Assembly (NCBI GenBank): GCA_023078685.1
Contig: JALGAS010000007.1
Span: 3,286,001 to 3,350,000 of the forward strand
Reading direction: 5' to 3'
DNA length: 64,000 nucleotides
Origin: Neopestalotiopsis rosae
Lineage: Eukaryota > Ascomycota > Sordariomycetes > Amphisphaeriales > Sporocadaceae
Notes under the pieces: generated by a model
What the model was told of the DNA's origin: nothing
Databases searched by the model: none
Seen by the model: only the letters and a program-made list of their open reading frames with translations
Shown here: positions 49,131-62,413 of the stretch, piece after piece
Numbering within the stretch: the stretch's first letter is position 1
Layout: each line of letters starts with the position of its first letter
Made by a program: the position numbers and the translations under genes

Positions 49131-51028
49131 TAACATCCAAGCCATGAAGTCGTGGTGGTCGTTGACTGCCTTTGGCAAGGGTTTTCAACATTGATGAATA
49201 GATTTGTCCAGCCCAACAACTTTTACACACCCCACGGCAGTCTATCATGCCCATCGCCCCGTTGGAGAATTCGAAGCCATGCTCGCTCGTCATTAGTCGG
49301 GCTGAGCCTTTGCTTGGCTGGTTGATTGCGACGACTTGCCTACACACATTTCATCCCATCTATCTCGCTCTACCCGACTATCACAGCTGATCACGCACCT
49401 GTCTCAGAGTCTGCCGCCATGCCTCAACTTCTGCTCTTAACCCCTGGCACTCTTTGACCTGGAGATGCACATCGCTAGAGAGGAATGTCTCGTCTTGCAT
49501 AAGCCCTTCGCTTGTAGCTAGTGCTGAGGAGGGCAGGTGTGTCTCGTCACTCTGCTATTGGGTGCATCACCAGGCCATATCCCGAATAGCCACTTTGGGA
49601 ATCCCGCGTGGGTTGGCCGGCTGCCCTGAAAGGGTCCTTTTCAGGGCTCACCATTGGCGCCCGCTAAGAGATTGCAATTACTCGCCGTCGCTGCTTGTTG
49701 CTGGCTACTGCTGCCAGGCACCAGATCTCAAGCTTCGACTATCTACAGTTCGAGCGAGTGCTGCCTCCTAGACAAGACGAGACAAGTTCAATAGAGCCAG
49801 AGACTATCTCGGATTACTGGTGAGAGCTTGCTCCCGAACAAGTCTGGCACTGCTCATTCACAGTATCGTCATTACCATACTCAGCTGCTGCGTGTTCACC
49901 TCAGTGGCTGATCGCTAGGCGCTCGGCTTGGAGTATATGGGTATAAGCAGCTTTCTTTAGTGGCGCCCGTGAACGCTTTGCTTTCTTCGTTAACAGTGTC
50001 TCTACTTACACGACATTGCTAAATTGTGCGGGCCCATTGCGATCTGCTACTTAGCCACATTCTTGATTATTCTTCAAGGCGTCGCTCGAGATTACTACCA
50101 TTCTCTGTAGGCGAGGATTTGAGATTGCAATATGGCTAATCCAATCAATAAATCGCCATGGTAATGTACGTACAGCTATTTTGCAGATGTAGCTGCAAGA
50201 GACATGCCATTTCGTCAAACGAGGAACAGCTGATGCCTTTGGCGCTATGTATGCTCGGCGAAAGAGCCGAGCCTGCTGTTTCTGTTTCCTGGCAACCTCA
50301 ATCAAGTTGCCCTGCTCCATTGCAAGCTTGCGACGACCTGCATGAGTAGTCTTGGGCTAGGTATTTCATGCAAGAAACTGATGCCAACCTCGACACTATG
50401 CCGTCTAAGCAAGAAGCCCTCTGAGAAGATCGCCATCATCACTGAACAAGTGCCATGGGAGACATCTTCCTCGTTATCGCCGTCACCCCCACGGACCCAC
50501 TCACGTTTCCCGTCGTGGGTTGCCTTTCAAGTGGACATACTGCCTTTTAGTAGACGGCAGGCATATGGATGTAACTGTACTGTGTCGTCAGTACTGGAAT
50601 GGTCGCTGTCGTCCTAGTCTCGTCGCATCTCCGGGAGTTGGCATAATGCCCATCTCTCAGCAGAATCATTTCGAGTTCATCAATTTTCAAGCTACAATAT
50701 TGTCCCCAGTATACAATCCTGAACAGTCATACGCACCGTACCGGCCGAGAAGGATTCATGATGTCGATGAAAGGACGCCGCAAGTCGGACGCTGGTCGCT
50801 GGGGTTCAACAGTGACTCCCCTCGAAGATTGGCTGAACAAATCTTGGCAACTCAATCTGCACCCATCCCTTGCAGTCCAGCTAAAACGCTCCTCTTCTCA
50901 TTCTCCACCCCCAGCAACACAACCAACTTGGCGCTGCGCCGGTCTCAATGATCGACAAAGTTTCTCAGAAGACACACCACCCATGGAGCCGTTTTCACGC
51001 CCCTATTGCTCATGCCCACGCCCTCCAA

Positions 51029-51050
51029 CCCCCCCCCCCCCCCCCCCCCC
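51029..51050. repeat. Poly-C tract (22 C)
   Basis: Uninterrupted run of 22 C on the plus strand (22 G on minus), about 1 kb before the Ecl1-type gene. Runs this long are prone to length change and to G-quadruplex formation on the G strand. The exact length may also be a sequencing artefact. Confidence 0.8.
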
Positions 51051-51770
51051 ACCTCGGACGCCCCATCACGGACAGTGGAAAATTTTCTGGTGCTCCTACC
51101 GCATGACACACACACCAGTGTTGATCGAGGACTGAGAGAGCTAGGACTATCACGGTATAGCTCTTGATTCACGAATGCAGGATTCTCCACAGAGCCACAA
51201 TCCAAGTTGGACCCCCCGGGCGCTCATTGCTCAAAACCAGACACGCCAGAGTGTGCCCATTTGCCCACCTGTGGCCTGGCGACGGCCTGACTGCCTTGAA
51301 GCAGTGCGCCGGTCATGGACCCACACTCTGCCATTCACACTCAGTCACTCTCTCTACTTCTGTGCCTCCCCAGTGCCTCCCTCCAGGTGCGACCTGCGAA
51401 AGCTCTGCAGTAGTCTTGTGCCTAGCGTCACGCTCTCTTCACCCTTGGCCGCACCCTTGTCTTCGGTCATGTAGCGCCCATAGCACACCATTCTGGAGGG
51501 TGATGCATATTTCTTGAGGGACAAAGTACCATCTCAGCCCAGGCTCCGCTCTGGGTACATCTATGCAGGCCCTTGCAAGTCGAGAGAAAGCCGCCCATGA
51601 AGGCAGAGTACGTACCCAGAGAGTTTCTACCCTCACAGGTTCATACATATGGAACCACTTCCCTCCTCTCTCAACCTTCCACTTGACCATCTTCACGGCC
51701 TTCGACCTCGAGTTACCACTTCTCCTTCACAACCCTCGTTCCACATTGTACTTGTTATCGTAACACTTGT

Positions 51771-51842
51771 ATGGTCAACAACAAGCTATTCCACAACATA
51801 ATTCAACTCTCAAGGCAAACCATCATATCGAATCTCTACTAG
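51771..51842 (+). promoter_or_regulatory. Possible upstream ORF in Ecl1-type leader
   Basis: A complete ATG-to-TAG frame of 23 codons (MVNNKLFHNI...) ends 175 bp before the Ecl1-type start codon. It lies in sequence that looks like a fungal 5' leader: C/T-rich upstream, and CAA/ACAACT-rich just before the gene. If the transcript begins before 51771 this could dampen or condition translation. The transcript start is unknown, so this is a suggestion only. Confidence 0.3.
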
Positions 51843-52017
51843 GGCTAGGCTTCTGTACATTGAGTCAGACCTTTGTTCTACCATACCTTGCCGACATCGA
51901 AACGTCTTGCTATTGCCTCGACTCTCGGGAATACAAGGCTTTTTCTCTTCTCGACATTAGGAGAAGAGCTACAATCAACATAGTCAACTCAAACCTCAAC
52001 AACTCACAACCGTCACC

Positions 52018-52491
52018 ATGTCTGGCAGCCTTTCTTGGGACCACCAATTCTGCTTGGCCTGTGATAGGCAGACAGATGGTGCAACTTACTGTTCCGAGTC
52101 ATGCAGGCTATCCGACTTTGACAAGTCGTCGTCACCCTTCAGCACACCGGCGAGCTCACCTGGTCTCGAAACGCCTGCGTATTCATGGACGAGCTCGAGG
52201 CCTCAGACCAAGTTCTACCTGTCCCCAGCATACGACTTTAGCCACGCTCAGCCCTATGGCTCGACACCCCAAGCACAGTCATACCTGCACCGACACTCGA
52301 TCTCCTCGACGAGTGGCCAGCTTACACCATCGAGTTCCTACAGCAGCTTGAACTCTCTGCAAAGTGCTACTGCCGCTGCCACACCAACAGGCAACGACGG
52401 CAAGCATGTATCAGAGAAGGCCAGGAAGCAGCTGAGGGACTACGCAAGTTCCTTTGAGCAGGCTCGACTCCAGCGTCGACGATCCTGCTAA
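52018..52491 (+). CDS. Ecl1-type life-span regulatory factor
   Basis: Intronless gene of 157 residues with a strong start context (CGTCACCATGTC). The N-terminus holds a compact cysteine motif, C12-x2-C15 ... C25-x3-C29, within DHQFCLACDRQ and YCSESCRLSDF, which looks like a small metal-binding element. The middle is Ser/Thr/Pro-rich and probably disordered (TPSSSYSSLNSL). The basic C-terminus (KARKQLRDYASSFEQARLQRRRS) is helical; only part of it is quoted by family memory. The YCSExCRLxD signature is that of the fungal Ecl1 family; in fission yeast these small proteins extend chronological life span and respond to nutrient limitation and metal status. Metal binding is inferred from the cysteines. 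It is the only convincing gene in a 25-kb stretch. Confidence 0.75.
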   Translation: MSGSLSWDHQFCLACDRQTDGATYCSESCRLSDFDKSSSPFSTPASSPGLETPAYSWTSSRPQTKFYLSPAYDFSHAQPYGSTPQAQSYLHRHSISSTSGQLTPSSSYSSLNSLQSATAAATPTGNDGKHVSEKARKQLRDYASSFEQARLQRRRSC

Positions 52492-55400
52492 GCATGGACA
52501 CAACACTTCTCTTCTTTGCACATAACGACCAAAAAAATTATCATTTTACTACTACTATTACAACGCACTATACCCATCAACGAAACATCTCCTACTTCAC
52601 GGATCACTCGGCGTCTCACTCACACATCACTTATCCTCTCTTATGTCGCACCACTCGGTTTAGGGGCACGAAAGAACATCTCAACACATTTACGGGGCTG
52701 TTGTACAAAAGCATATAACGGAGCTCAGCATTAGAAAAGTTCCCGGGACTGGACAGTTTCGGGTTGTTTAAATTGAAATTCCCAACAGTCGGCGCACCAT
52801 TGGAAGGAGAGTCAACGGGACTCTCCTCGGTTACAACCCACAATGGGCAGTACGATACCACTTGTTTATGGGTGGGCAAACGGATGCCTGGACGCTGAAA
52901 TAGGCACACGGCATTGAATCGACGGCGGACGTCGATGGCAGAAGGCGTTTTGATCACTCGACTCGAAAAAAGTCACATTGGTGATCTGCGATCGACATGA
53001 TCGCTGCATTTGGAACGAGACTGGATAGATATGTAACTTCAGTTCAGATGGCCTTTTGAGGCAGCATTAGTAGCGGTCATTCTCAGATTGCGAGAAGATA
53101 CCACAAGAATCAATATAGTCCAGAACGATTTCTCGACTTCCACAACAACAAAAGTACATCTTCACACGCTTGTTCCCACTGATTGAGTCCCACAATTACG
53201 TGATCTGGTCACATCTCCACGAAACATTGCCTCATCGGTTTTAAAGCCGTTCCCACGATGACTCAAATTGCAGCTTCAGTCACGTCGTTCTCCGGATCGG
53301 CGGCTGGACTTCTTTGGTCCCACTTGCGGTAGTGACTGGACTGTTCCCCATCGTGCCTGACTCTAATTAGGTAAAAGTGTGCTCTGTCATCGATGCTCCC
53401 CAGACCTTAGCTTCAACATACGTGGAGTTCTTCCAAGTCTGTGGGGAAGGCGGACAACACATTGCAGGAAGTGGGCCATGGGCAGCAACAGTTTTACACT
53501 TTTTAGCCAAAAGGAAACATTTCAAGGCCGCCCTATGTGCCAGTGTGTGTACTTTGAAGGCTGAGTACCCAGGCAAGGGGGATTCTTCTTCCCGCAACGC
53601 ATAAAACCACACTACCCGAATACGTGCCCACAAGTTCTTACAATGGCGCTCGACGGCGGGGATAAACAACAATATCAAACAACGATGAGGGAATACATAT
53701 CTAAGAAGCTTACTTACTGTGCCCTAGCCTCCAAGGCCGGTCTGGCACTTGTGCCACCACAGCTCAGGTCCCCGTTCCCGGCAACTGGCGCTCGGTGGAC
53801 GCCCCGTCTTGGCAAGCCTGGGGGGTAAAGAGAAAGAAAACGAAGGATCTGGTTCGCAATTTATCATCACTCGTCCTTTGACGTACTCGTACCGATTCCT
53901 CGGGCAAGATGGGAGTGGGGGATTTGCAATTGTGTTTTTCTTTTTCCATTTATTCTTCAGGTCCCGTGAACCCCGTTCCATTCATGGTGATGCCTGCCAG
54001 CAGCTTCAACCAGAGTGGCTGAAGCAACACAGATTTTTTTTTTCTTCAGCGAGAAATCCCTTTCATCCCAGCTCTCTACCCGCTAGGCACCGCCGGGCCG
54101 CCTGGCTTGGCTTGGCGATGAGGCTGTTTGAGCGAGGGGACTCGGACTCGGGGAACAAGCCAGCATAGCCAGCCAAGCCTGAGCTGAGAAGGGATGGGAA
54201 AGTCTCGACAGCCAGTTGGCATTGTCATGCATTACATAATGTACGTGGTCCCTCTCCTACCGGGCAACAATGCGTACATTGGGCCCGGCCCCATTTGTCC
54301 AAACGATGCTAACCTGCTAACTTAGGCCCATTATCATTGATCAATGACATACTCCAGTTTCGGGCATAGTATAAATCGATCTAGACTCGAGCCACTTGGA
54401 TCGCCGATGGATACTCTTCACTTACTGTATCACACCGGTTTGGGGACTTCTGGACCATGAAGGGAAACTCGAAGAAAAGTTCCCCGTTATCCCCGGGTGG
54501 GTTTTCTTTTCTCACAGCTTCACGAACGAGCCGAACCTCTCAAACTTGGCGGTAGTAAGTAGATTACCCATCAACCGAGGCAGTGGACTCGGGTTCTCTT
54601 CTTGGGAGGGAGAGGACAAAGAACGTTTCCTTTTGGTGGGTAGCACATCGTTGTTTTCCTTGGTTTCACAACATCAATTGTATCCAGTGGTTTGGGAGCT
54701 CTGACTTTCTTATTCCTCTCTTGCACAGAATATTGCTTTCTCTTTCACTCTCTGTCTGCGGCATCTGGCGGTTTCGTCACTGCCTCTCGCGGCACGACCC
54801 TACACGTACATAATGCACTCACTTTCGCCCTATTGGTAGCCGGACTGGGACGCTTGGGACGGTACCTACATCTCTCGCTCTGTTACAGTGAGACATTTCG
54901 AAGTGGCGGGTCTCGGTGAGCGCAGATTAAGCTTTGTATACTAATGCATCAGGCAAAAAAGAATGAGACAGCGTGTGTGGGATGAAAGGCCCAGCAGTTG
55001 TAGTCGTAGTAAAGAATGTGAGGGACCATTCACACTAGAGACCCCAGGAGGTCTAGACTCAACGATCGTCCTCCCTCCGTCAAACCCATTTTCCATGGGG
55101 GTCCATTAACCATTCTTCGGAGGGCGAGCCGCGAGTTGGTACCTCTTTTTGGGGGCCGGCGAACGGGTTTCGACAGATGGAGGTTTGAACTCAATCGTGT
55201 ATAGACGCAACTATGCAAAGTCATGTATTTATGTCTACGTGTGGGTGGTACACCATCGTACGTCGGTACGCAGTCGAAAGATGCCATCCGGTCCCTATTC
55301 TTCGACATGTTCATTCCCCTGGCTTATTCCCTTGCTTTTTTGCCTTCCGACGGATCCTTTTTGAATTGCAAGGGCAGAGCTTAAAAGCTCCGTCGGTAAA

Positions 55401-58400
55401 GCAGAGGAAAGAAAGAAAAATATGTTCGGAAATCTCGCAGCAACAGCATCGGGCTCCATGGTGCAGGAACCGGGAATCAAAAATTTTTCACTCCCTGGAG
55501 CCTGGCAGTTGTTTGTGAAAGTGTGTGTGTTGATCGGCCACAAACAAAGTGTATGCCTCCAAGGCCAGCAAGAAAAAAGAAAGCCAGGACCGCCTACACG
55601 TACTACAGTCCGTTCGATACCCTTGCGCCCCTGACTAAACCTAGGATTCTCCCAAGTCCCCTCTTCCTTTTTGAAGTGCCGCTGCGCTCGAGCTTAAAAA
55701 AGTTTTCTGAACGATTGGTGCGATGTTTGATTTGTCTGGACTGGGAAGATCCAGAGCAACTCAATCTCCTTTCATTATGCAGGTGGTGAAAATTTTTCTC
55801 TCCCTCCCTTTTTCAATGGCTGTCTCCTTTGAAGAGAAGTTTCTGCTGGCGGGCGGCGAAAACGATGAACGAGTCTCGATTTGGCCTTTTTTACTGTTGG
55901 ACCCGGATCTGAGTTGCAATGAGGGATGGCCCGCCCCTTCGTACAACCAGGCAAGGGGAGGGGTGGAAGGGAAAACGAAGGGAAAATACTCCCCTAGTGC
56001 CCTTCCATCCGCGGGCTCTAGGGCAGATATTGGGCTTAGTGAGATGATGATTTGAAATGTAGGGGTAGCAGTGCAGCAGTTTTTGCGCGCTTCGGCGACG
56101 GGCGGTTCTCCCTCCAATCCCCGGCCCAGCTAGATATGCTTGGCAGTCAGCCATAGTAACGCTCTGATCTCAATTACCTTGCAGTCTGTAATTATATTCG
56201 TCTTCCCAACAGAATTAGCAGCGCATGCAGGTATGTAGGAAAAGACATTAAACATGTGGTAGACTTGAATGTAGCTTCTCTTGTCTCGTCTGTAATTTCA
56301 GACCAGGTACCATGCTTCGGGGGTGAAAAATTCTCCCATAGCAAGAGACCTTGTTTCAGCCAGAGGAAAAACCAGATTTATCTTCCCTGTCCAGGTACAG
56401 TAAGTAAGAGCCGGTCAATGCGATGCTTTTACGCCTACACAGACGATGCCTACTGTGTACTCTATTCGCCCACTGGTCGGCTTAAGAAAATGTCTTGCAA
56501 AATTATTCTGAGAGTGCCGCGAATGGTCTTTGATGCACGTGCGAGGCAGCGGCTTGTGTCGGGGAGAGCAAGAGGAGACGGAAAGCGAACTTCATCCTTC
56601 CTTCATCTTCGGCTGGGATGAGGTGAAAAACTTAGACGAGCCAGCCGCCTAGTGCAAGGAAAAGAGAGGCAGAATCAAAGATGTTTGATATGTAGCGTAC
56701 TGCGGCAACTAACTATGAACTAGGTACGACTACCTCAAGCCTCTCTGTAAAGAACCAGGAACACATTTGACAGCTTTCTCGATCAATCAAGAGATTTCTT
56801 TGTGCGTCTTCCATGGGTATCTTTGCACAGACATTGCTTTCTTCTCTTCACCTTGGGCCGTCCGCCTATGCTGTATGGTCCTCAGCCTCCTTTCTTTCTT
56901 TTCCCCTTCCTTTTTGGCCTTTTACATCTGTTTCCCGAAAGGATTTTGAGTTTGAAATCCCGAATGAGCCGCCTGTAGGGGTGCGATCTCCAAGTTGCAT
57001 CATGGAGGGCTGCGATCATATCATCACAGTAATCAATTCACTCAGTGCATTGTCCTGGCAAGCCTTGCTGCCAGGTTGGGGGTGTGTTTCTCAAGGATCG
57101 TCAAGGTCGCTGCCCATAAGCAGCATAAAGTTTTTGCTTTCTGAGGGAGGGAGCGCGGGAGAGCAACAAGATACACTAGGTAGATCGCGATCTGGGGTTG
57201 CATCCTGCTAAGAATCCTAACCAGTGCAAGGGGAGGGGCTGCCTGGCCCCCACTCGCATTGCAGAGAGAGTCCCTCCGTCAAGGTATCGCAGTATGTGTG
57301 TTACTATTGCCAGGTACTTGGTGGCTAGGCATGTATGTGAATACCTATTTGGCAAGGTCGCGATTCAATTACCATGCGCATATTCAAGTAATATCTTCTT
57401 CTCATTCGCTGCTACGTGAAATATGTATGCTTGTCCTCACCGGATGTTGTCGACCATGTCGTGCAATCTATAGGCGCCTATATCCTATGCGTTTTATTGA
57501 AATTTGTGGCATGCAGACTGTGCCTACATGTTTTCAAAATGCTACGCCGGTCACCACAATATCGAGCCGCAGGCGAGACAGGTTTGTATGCTGTTTATGG
57601 CATGTTGCTTGCGCAGCGGAACCACCGTCGATCATGCTGCGGGACGGCTTTTCTGGGCAGGTCAGTTTCAGATACCTTCAACCGGCCAATGGATATTGAT
57701 CCGGGTATCATACAAGCCATGAGGCTCACTTTCGTCATTGTCCCGCGCGGAGGACCCCCAGTCAAGATCGGATAATTCTTTGATTTGGACCCTCCCCTGC
57801 CATTCTTTCTAGTGGGCGAGCACAAAGTTGCTGTCTCCTTCTGCTCAACGACCTTTCGCGATGTTTGTGAAGCAAAACATTTGATGCAGAAAGTCTTCCC
57901 GCATTGAACACCGGGGGCCCCTGGAACTACTGTTTGACCGTTCCTTGCGTTGAAGCTACAGCGAGTCCCGCAGAGGTAGGCCGAGACCAAAAGCTGCCAG
58001 CGGCTCTGTTGTCTGAGTCTCTCACCGGCCATGCCACAAGAGGGCCTCTGACCATACTATGTAAGCAGGGTATTACTGTATTGCACGGGCATGCTGGGAA
58101 ACGACTGGGTCCATCGACGGCGGAAGCCAGTCACTGCATACCCGCGGAATGATCGACTGCCCACTTCTTTGATTCATTCGCACCCCTCCGTGCGTCATCG
58201 AACGATCTTTTCTCTAAACTGCCTATACCTCCACACTCTGCTACACTATACACATACTGCATGCAGACATATTTACACTAGTCCTCCGGTAAATCCCCAA
58301 GGGACCCCCATATCCATCCCGTCCTCGGCGTCCGCCGCTGCTGGGATTTGGAATGGAAGAGGCATGCGCCAAGCGCCTTTGGGAACTGCCGCGTAGGTAA

Positions 58401-61301
58401 GGGTTGATCATGGCAAGAAAGGATCCATCATCCATGGGGAGGATCCACGGCCGACCAGCATTTTGCTCGTCTCGGATGCTCATTGTTCATGTTCCGGACG
58501 CGGGCAGTGGATATTTTCACTGTGGATTTGCGTCTATTCGTACGAACCTCTTCTTTTTTTCCAAGTCGGGCAGCTCGCTGCTTGCCTGACCGGCGTGTGC
58601 GTTGCTGTCAGTGCTGTCGGGTCGATTTTTTATTATGGAGAACGCTGTTTTGGATTCCTCCGAACCAATTGTTCGGACAAGACTTTTTCATTTTACTGGG
58701 TGAGTAGACATTTTACTCTACACTGTACGTTACGAACAGGCCAAGTCGAAAAGTTTTTATATACGATCAGATCAGGCACGGGAGAAACCGCCCAATTTCC
58801 TTTGAAGCGTCTCGGCCGGCCATCAACGTGTCAGCCATTGATTCCACAAAAAAAGGCGTCTAGAACCCAAAGCTTGGACGGACCGGACTCCGGATCACAT
58901 TCCAGCGAATTGAAGAGGATGAGGGTCCTTCTTGGCCCCCTGTTGTTGGGTCAGCTAAATACCTAACGTATTCGTACCTACCCATAGCTTATGGCATGTG
59001 TCTATTGTTTCTCTACATTTGGCGTCTGGCGTTTGTGCGTCAGCTGCAAGGGCAGGCAAAGGGCGGCTGGTCCATGCCACGTTTCCACAGACGGACGACC
59101 TTTGTTGGGCCCGGGGAAGAAGGAATGCAGTTTGTTTGCATCCTCTCCGGTCTCCCTTTGGACATCATAAGCGACATATGCGCGCCCGCCGAGAATAGAA
59201 TCTGGTCCGTGGTTTTTAAGTCCAAAAAAATTCATGCCGGCAGGCATCTGCCAGGTCCTTGCTTCGGAACTCGCGGGCGGGAAAAAAGTGTCTCATTGTC
59301 TCTCCACTGCGTGGAGGCTTGCTGGAATGACGGATCGCGGAAGAGTTCCACTGATCCGAAGCAGCATCGTACCATGTGAAAACGGATCATAGCGATTTGC
59401 GCATCCACAATGACACAATGGGGTCCCTGAACTTGTACGAAAGAGATCTTTGTGGCACTCGATCTCTCACCCGGGACCCCCAATCTGCGGGCTACATATT
59501 ATACGTACGTAGTTTATGAGTTATGGCCGTCAGAGCCATGATACCGTTGCTTGCACAGGAACAACGATATACACCAAAATTCCAGTGGTAATGGAGAAGA
59601 ATCGAAATTTCCTAACTTTTATATTCACGAATTGTACATGCCAAGAGAAGACAGGTCGATTAACATGTGGTATACAGCTTCCGAGTCCTTGTAATCATAT
59701 ATTTTGAATACTCTGCCTTCTGCAGTCACGTGCCTGGTGCGACAGTATTTGCAAAATGGGCTGAAGTCAGAATCCTAACTGGATGCTCTTCATGCAGCAG
59801 AACCTTTGATGTGCCTTTAAACTCGCATGTTACTCAATGGTGACGGTGATATTTTGGGCGTCTATTCTCAGCGCGAGACTGAATCGCCTCTTGGAGGTCG
59901 GTCAGCCTTGTCACTGCATAGTGCAGAGCCTTCCGAGGTCGTAGTTCCAACTCCAAGTATCCAATCAGAAACCAGCAAGTGGCTCGCCAACTTTGATCTA
60001 TTTGTTATCACAATTCTTCAAGGGATGAATCACATGGCAACGAAGCCCGCTGTATTTTGGGCGTTCATTGCATATCAAGCGTGTGTACGCTGCTCTCGTT
60101 GCTGGTACGCATCACCCGTGATTTGCGACCTAGTAATGTAATTCATAGCCTCATGGCACACAGAGAGCCACTAAACCAACAACAGACTCCGCTGAATCAA
60201 TGAAACAAGTGGGTCTGAATTACTGGACTTGATCATAGGGCATCTGTGCCCTGACAGAAATACCGGCTGGCGTTGCTTTTTGTCGCGTGGTACGTGGGTG
60301 CAAGCACAGAAAGACCCTCAGGCTTTGCCAGGCTGCTCAGCATATGACATGTCCCGCTATACTTATTGCGGCGGTGGGAAATTCTTCCCTGAGACTAGGT
60401 TTAAGTTCCCTGGCTAAAAGAACCTTGACGGCGCCCTATTCAGGAACGACTTGCATGAGAGAGATGGCAGACGATAAGAGTACTGTATGGATGATATGAT
60501 TTCAATTGTCGAACGATAATATTCGTAATTCGTGTCGTAATTGGCACATAACCTTTTCACATTACGTACCAACAGGTCTTGATCACACAGCAATGTGGGA
60601 AAACGCCTTGGTCACTCTTGTGTCAAAATTAGCGAGCACTGTTTGATTGAAACGTCGCGACTAAGCGCGGGTCCGGCAGGCAAGAGCAAGACACGCTAGA
60701 AATTGCTTCCGTCGTGTCAACGACAGTGGACCTATGCCCCAGTTGGCACCGAAAGACGATCAGGTACAATTACCATGGATCAGTTCAGATCAGCCAATTT
60801 AGGTAGTATTCATTGAGTCAAGTTGTGGTCTGCACGCCATGGCTTCATTGTAGCGGGTCGACAATCTCCAGAAGGCGTGTTTCTAAATATGCTTGACCAT
60901 AGCTCACATCTTCTTACGCCAACGCCGCCCGTCTCTCCGTCAATTTGTCTGCCTTGCAGAAGTTTCGAATTCGAAAAAGAACATGTAAAGAACACAAGGC
61001 GGCCCGTTCCCACACCACTGCCTCACCACGAGCATCGACGGCTGCGCAATGCCGCGGTGTGATATGGCGTTCTAGGCCTTGCTTCTGCTGGAGTTGAGAC
61101 AAGCCAGCGACGAATGTCATTGGCAGACATGTTTGACTTTACCTTGATTACGGTGAATTGATGGCGGTGAGCATCAGGATCATCTAGAAAGACGACCTGA
61201 GGATCCAGTTGTTGATCATGCGCAAAGAGATGGGAGAAATCTCGTCCTGGAGACATAAGGATGGCAAATAACTTGAATGATCTGCATAAAAACTATACAT
61301 A
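52492..61301. other. 8.8-kb gene desert downstream of Ecl1-type gene
   Basis: No supported gene. Frames of up to 167 codons (58463-58966, plus) and 145 codons (57595-58032, minus) have no domain-like content and overlap each other on both strands. Composition is balanced, with many short poly-T and T/C runs (for example 54033-54043, 58552-58561). A 14-bp perfect palindrome tttcgaattcgaaa lies at 60963-60976. The first 200 bp after 52491 should be the 3' UTR of the Ecl1-type gene. Confidence 0.55.
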
Positions 61302-62413
61302 CTATAGCTGGAGCGGCGACAGTGCGTCAAAGCCCTTGGCGATCACCTCTTCGCCGCCGGCCATCATGAATTCGTATTCGAGGTCCGGCTGCGCCTCACG
61401 GTAGAGTGCGTTCTTCTCGCTCGCCATGGTGAAGTTATACGCTGCCTCCTCGTCCGAAATGATGTTCTTCTTGAGGCCGGCGGCGGCGGCGGCCTCGACC
61501 TGCAGCTGAATCTGGCAGCCTCGGTCGAGCAGGCCAAACATGAAGCCGGCCTCGTCGACGGTCCAGCCGACGGTCAAGAGTCCGTGGTTCATCAAGATGG
61601 CGCCCTTATTGTGCTGGCCCAGGGCATCGGCGATGCGTTCGCCCTCGGTGTTGCCAAAGACAATACCGCCATAATCGGCGTAGACGGCGTGCGCGTTGTG
61701 AAAGTTGCAAATGTCCTGGCTCAGCATGTCGAGGGGCCGGGCAAATGCGGACCAGGCGCGGCCGGCAATGGTGTGAAAGTGGCAGATGGCATGAATGTCG
61801 TGCGGGCGGCGCTTGTGTATGGCGCTGTGGATGAGGAAGCCGGCGGCGTTGGCCGGTCGGCTTGTGTTGCCGCCCACGATGCGTCCCGTCTCAATATCCA
61901 AGCAGATCAGGTCGCCTGCCGTCATCATACCAAAGTGTCGTCCCAGAGGGTTCATCCACATGAGGTTCTCGTGCTCGGGGTCCCGCACCGAGATATGACC
62001 TGACATGCCCTCGGTGAAGCCCTGTCGCGCCACGAATCGGAAAGTCGCCGCCATGTGCGTCAGAATGTGCTTTCGCTCTTCAGCATAGCTAGAGAAAGTG
62101 GGGATACCTGCAATTCATATCAGTCTCATTGTCCAGCCTTGCCATGCCGTTCGCATCCATAGGGGGAAAGAGCAAGAAAGGTTCGGATCTTGCCGAACGG
62201 AGGCTACTCAAGGTATGCGGGGATGATTGTATCCAGGCCGTCCTAATGACAGGATGACTTACCAGGTAAAGCAGTACCATGGGAGATTGCTTCCAAAGGC
62301 GTCTTGTCCAAACCGTCTCGGAGAGCAACGCCGGCATCTGATTGCTGGACTTGGTCCTTGGCCTTGCTCGGAAGAGCGCTGGGCGGGACCTCCGAGATCG
62401 CGGATGGAGCCAT
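61302..62413 (-). CDS. Class II aldolase/adducin-domain protein
   Basis: Two exons, 62413-62263 and 62107-61302. The 155-bp intron has donor CCTG|GTAAGT and acceptor AATTGCAG|GTATCC, and the product is 318 residues. Start MAPSAISEVP at 62413 is preferred over an in-frame upstream codon because the family usually begins with a short polar leader. The domain starts near 55 (FSSYAEERKHILTHMAATFR) and contains EGMSGHISVRDP, MNPLG, CHFHTIAGRAW (His160, His162) and LMNHGLLTVG (His225). The three histidines are the expected divalent-metal ligands of class II aldolases and L-ribulose-5-phosphate epimerase relatives. Cytosolic location is likely, as there is no signal peptide. Fungal members of this length are mostly uncharacterised; substrate unknown. 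The regulator gene to the right has the same orientation. Confidence 0.92.

Larger units (their letters stand above)
36549..51770. other. 15-kb gene desert
   Basis: Over 15 kb no frame shows a domain, splices into a family protein or carries coding character. Frames up to about 180 codons occur on both strands (for example 41787-42338 minus, 48187-48615 minus, 50520-50951 plus) and look like by-products of GC-balanced sequence. There is no RIP-like AT enrichment and no transposon protein. Simple-sequence tracts are frequent: 15 T at 44463, CA repeats at 45761, GT-rich at 48340-48390, a 9-bp repeat at 49091 and 22 C at 51029. Pyrimidine-rich segments increase towards 52 kb, where the only gene begins. 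A minus-strand frame at 38906-39256 (116 codons) is listed separately. Confidence 0.55.

Noticed and set aside
51767..52351. 194-codon plus-strand frame overlapping the Ecl1-type gene
   Set aside because: Starts at TTG and is out of frame with the gene carrying the cysteine signature. It is the shadow of the true frame.
61584..62003. 139-codon frame antisense to the aldolase-domain gene
   Set aside because: Val/Ala-rich mirror of GC-biased codons in the real gene.
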